A stretch of DNA of 6,140 nucleotides, from contig JACQDO010000245.1 in NCBI GenBank assembly GCA_016201085.1, positions 1-6,140 on the forward strand. The letters run 5' to 3'. Origin of the DNA: Hyphomicrobiales bacterium. Lineage in GTDB: Bacteria; Pseudomonadota; Alphaproteobacteria; Rhizobiales; Xanthobacteraceae. The notes under the pieces were generated by a model. The model made no database searches. It was not told the origin of the DNA and was given only the letters and a program-made list of their open reading frames with translations. The number at the start of each line of letters is the position of its first letter. The stretch's first letter is position 1. Shown piece after piece: positions 5,823-6,140 of this stretch. The translations under genes were made by a program, and so were the position numbers.

Positions 5823-6140
5823 ATGGCTAGCGTCCTGTTTTCTCCGATCACCCTGCGCGGTCTCACGCTGCCGAACCGCGTCGTGGTGTCGCCGATGTGC
5901 CAGTACAATTCAAACAACGGCTCGGCCAACGATTGGCATCTCATGCATCTCGGCAACATGTCGCTCGGCGCCGCCGGGCTGGTGATGACCGAGATGACCG
6001 ACGTCAATCCGCAAGGCCGCATCTCGCCGAAATGCGCCGGCATGTGGTCGGACGAGAACGAGGCGGCGCTCAAGCGCGTGCACGACTTCTGCCGGCAGTA
6101 CGGCGTCGCCAAGCTCGGCGTGCAGCTCGCGCATGCCGGC
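5823..6140 (+). CDS. Old Yellow Enzyme family NADH:flavin oxidoreductase (YqjM/XenA class), 3'-truncated
   Basis: The first 106 residues of an FMN-dependent ene-reductase are present; the frame is open to the right edge. These enzymes form a TIM barrel and reduce activated C=C bonds (enones, enoates, some nitro compounds) with NAD(P)H. The start LFSPITLRGLTLPNR (5-19) and SPMCQYNS (23-30) mark the thermophilic-like class: C26 and Y28 match the flavin-tuning Cys and substrate-contacting Tyr known in YqjM. NDWH (36-39 region), GLVMTEMTDVNPQGRIS (52-68) and QLAHAG (101-106) follow the family order. The ATG at 5823 is preceded by AAGGAAG (5808-5814) at 8 nt. With a full length near 360-370 residues, about 70 percent of the gene lies outside the window, so an extra C-terminal domain, as in dienoyl-CoA reductases, cannot be excluded, although the YqjM-like start argues for the single-domain form. 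Confidence 0.95.
   Translation, partial: MASVLFSPITLRGLTLPNRVVVSPMCQYNSNNGSANDWHLMHLGNMSLGAAGLVMTEMTDVNPQGRISPKCAGMWSDENEAALKRVHDFCRQYGVAKLGVQLAHAG

Overview
The window is a 6.1 kb piece of a GC-rich bacterial chromosome. GC content, codon use and gene content (a fused TRAP permease, a gentisate-type dioxygenase, and a secreted protein of a kind I associate with rhizobia and relatives) suggest an alphaproteobacterium, probably Hyphomicrobiales (Bradyrhizobium or Xanthobacteraceae-like). This placement is an inference from style, not from a marker gene. I see seven protein genes, two of them cut by the window edges. I see no RNA genes, mobile elements, CRISPR arrays or origins. The largest gap without a gene is 176 bp.

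Layout, left to right. (1) Positions 1-1767, + strand: the 3' part of a fused 4TM/12TM TRAP transporter permease, which runs in from the left edge. (2) Positions 1776-2843, - strand: a bicupin ring-cleaving dioxygenase of the gentisate/salicylate/1-hydroxy-2-naphthoate family, convergent with the permease and only 8 bp from it. Its promoter region is an AT-rich island with an operator-like imperfect palindrome. (3) Positions 3020-3715, - strand: a secreted two-domain protein of unknown function. (4) Positions 3817-4581, - strand: a classical NAD-preferring short-chain dehydrogenase. (5) Positions 4649-5248, + strand, divergent from the dehydrogenase: a SnoaL/NTF2-like protein. (6) Positions 5382-5777, + strand: a DoxX-like four-helix membrane protein, preceded by a perfect 7-7-7 inverted repeat lying on a candidate -35 box. 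(7) From 5823 to the right edge, + strand: an Old Yellow Enzyme of the YqjM/XenA class, probably co-transcribed with the DoxX-like gene.

Taken together this looks like an accessory catabolic neighbourhood: import of an organic acid (TRAP), oxidative ring cleavage (cupin dioxygenase), alcohol/ketone redox (SDR), a possible dehydratase, isomerase or hydrolase (SnoaL-like), and enoate reduction (OYE), with a membrane redox-associated protein (DoxX). The genes alternate in strand, so they form at least three transcription units rather than one operon. The usual partners of gentisate cleavage (maleylpyruvate isomerase, fumarylpyruvate hydrolase) are not visible, so the pathway substrate remains open. 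I found no clearly novel system. The most interesting non-coding signals are the inverted repeat at 5334-5354, the palindrome at 2868-2881 and the hairpin cluster at the convergent gene ends.
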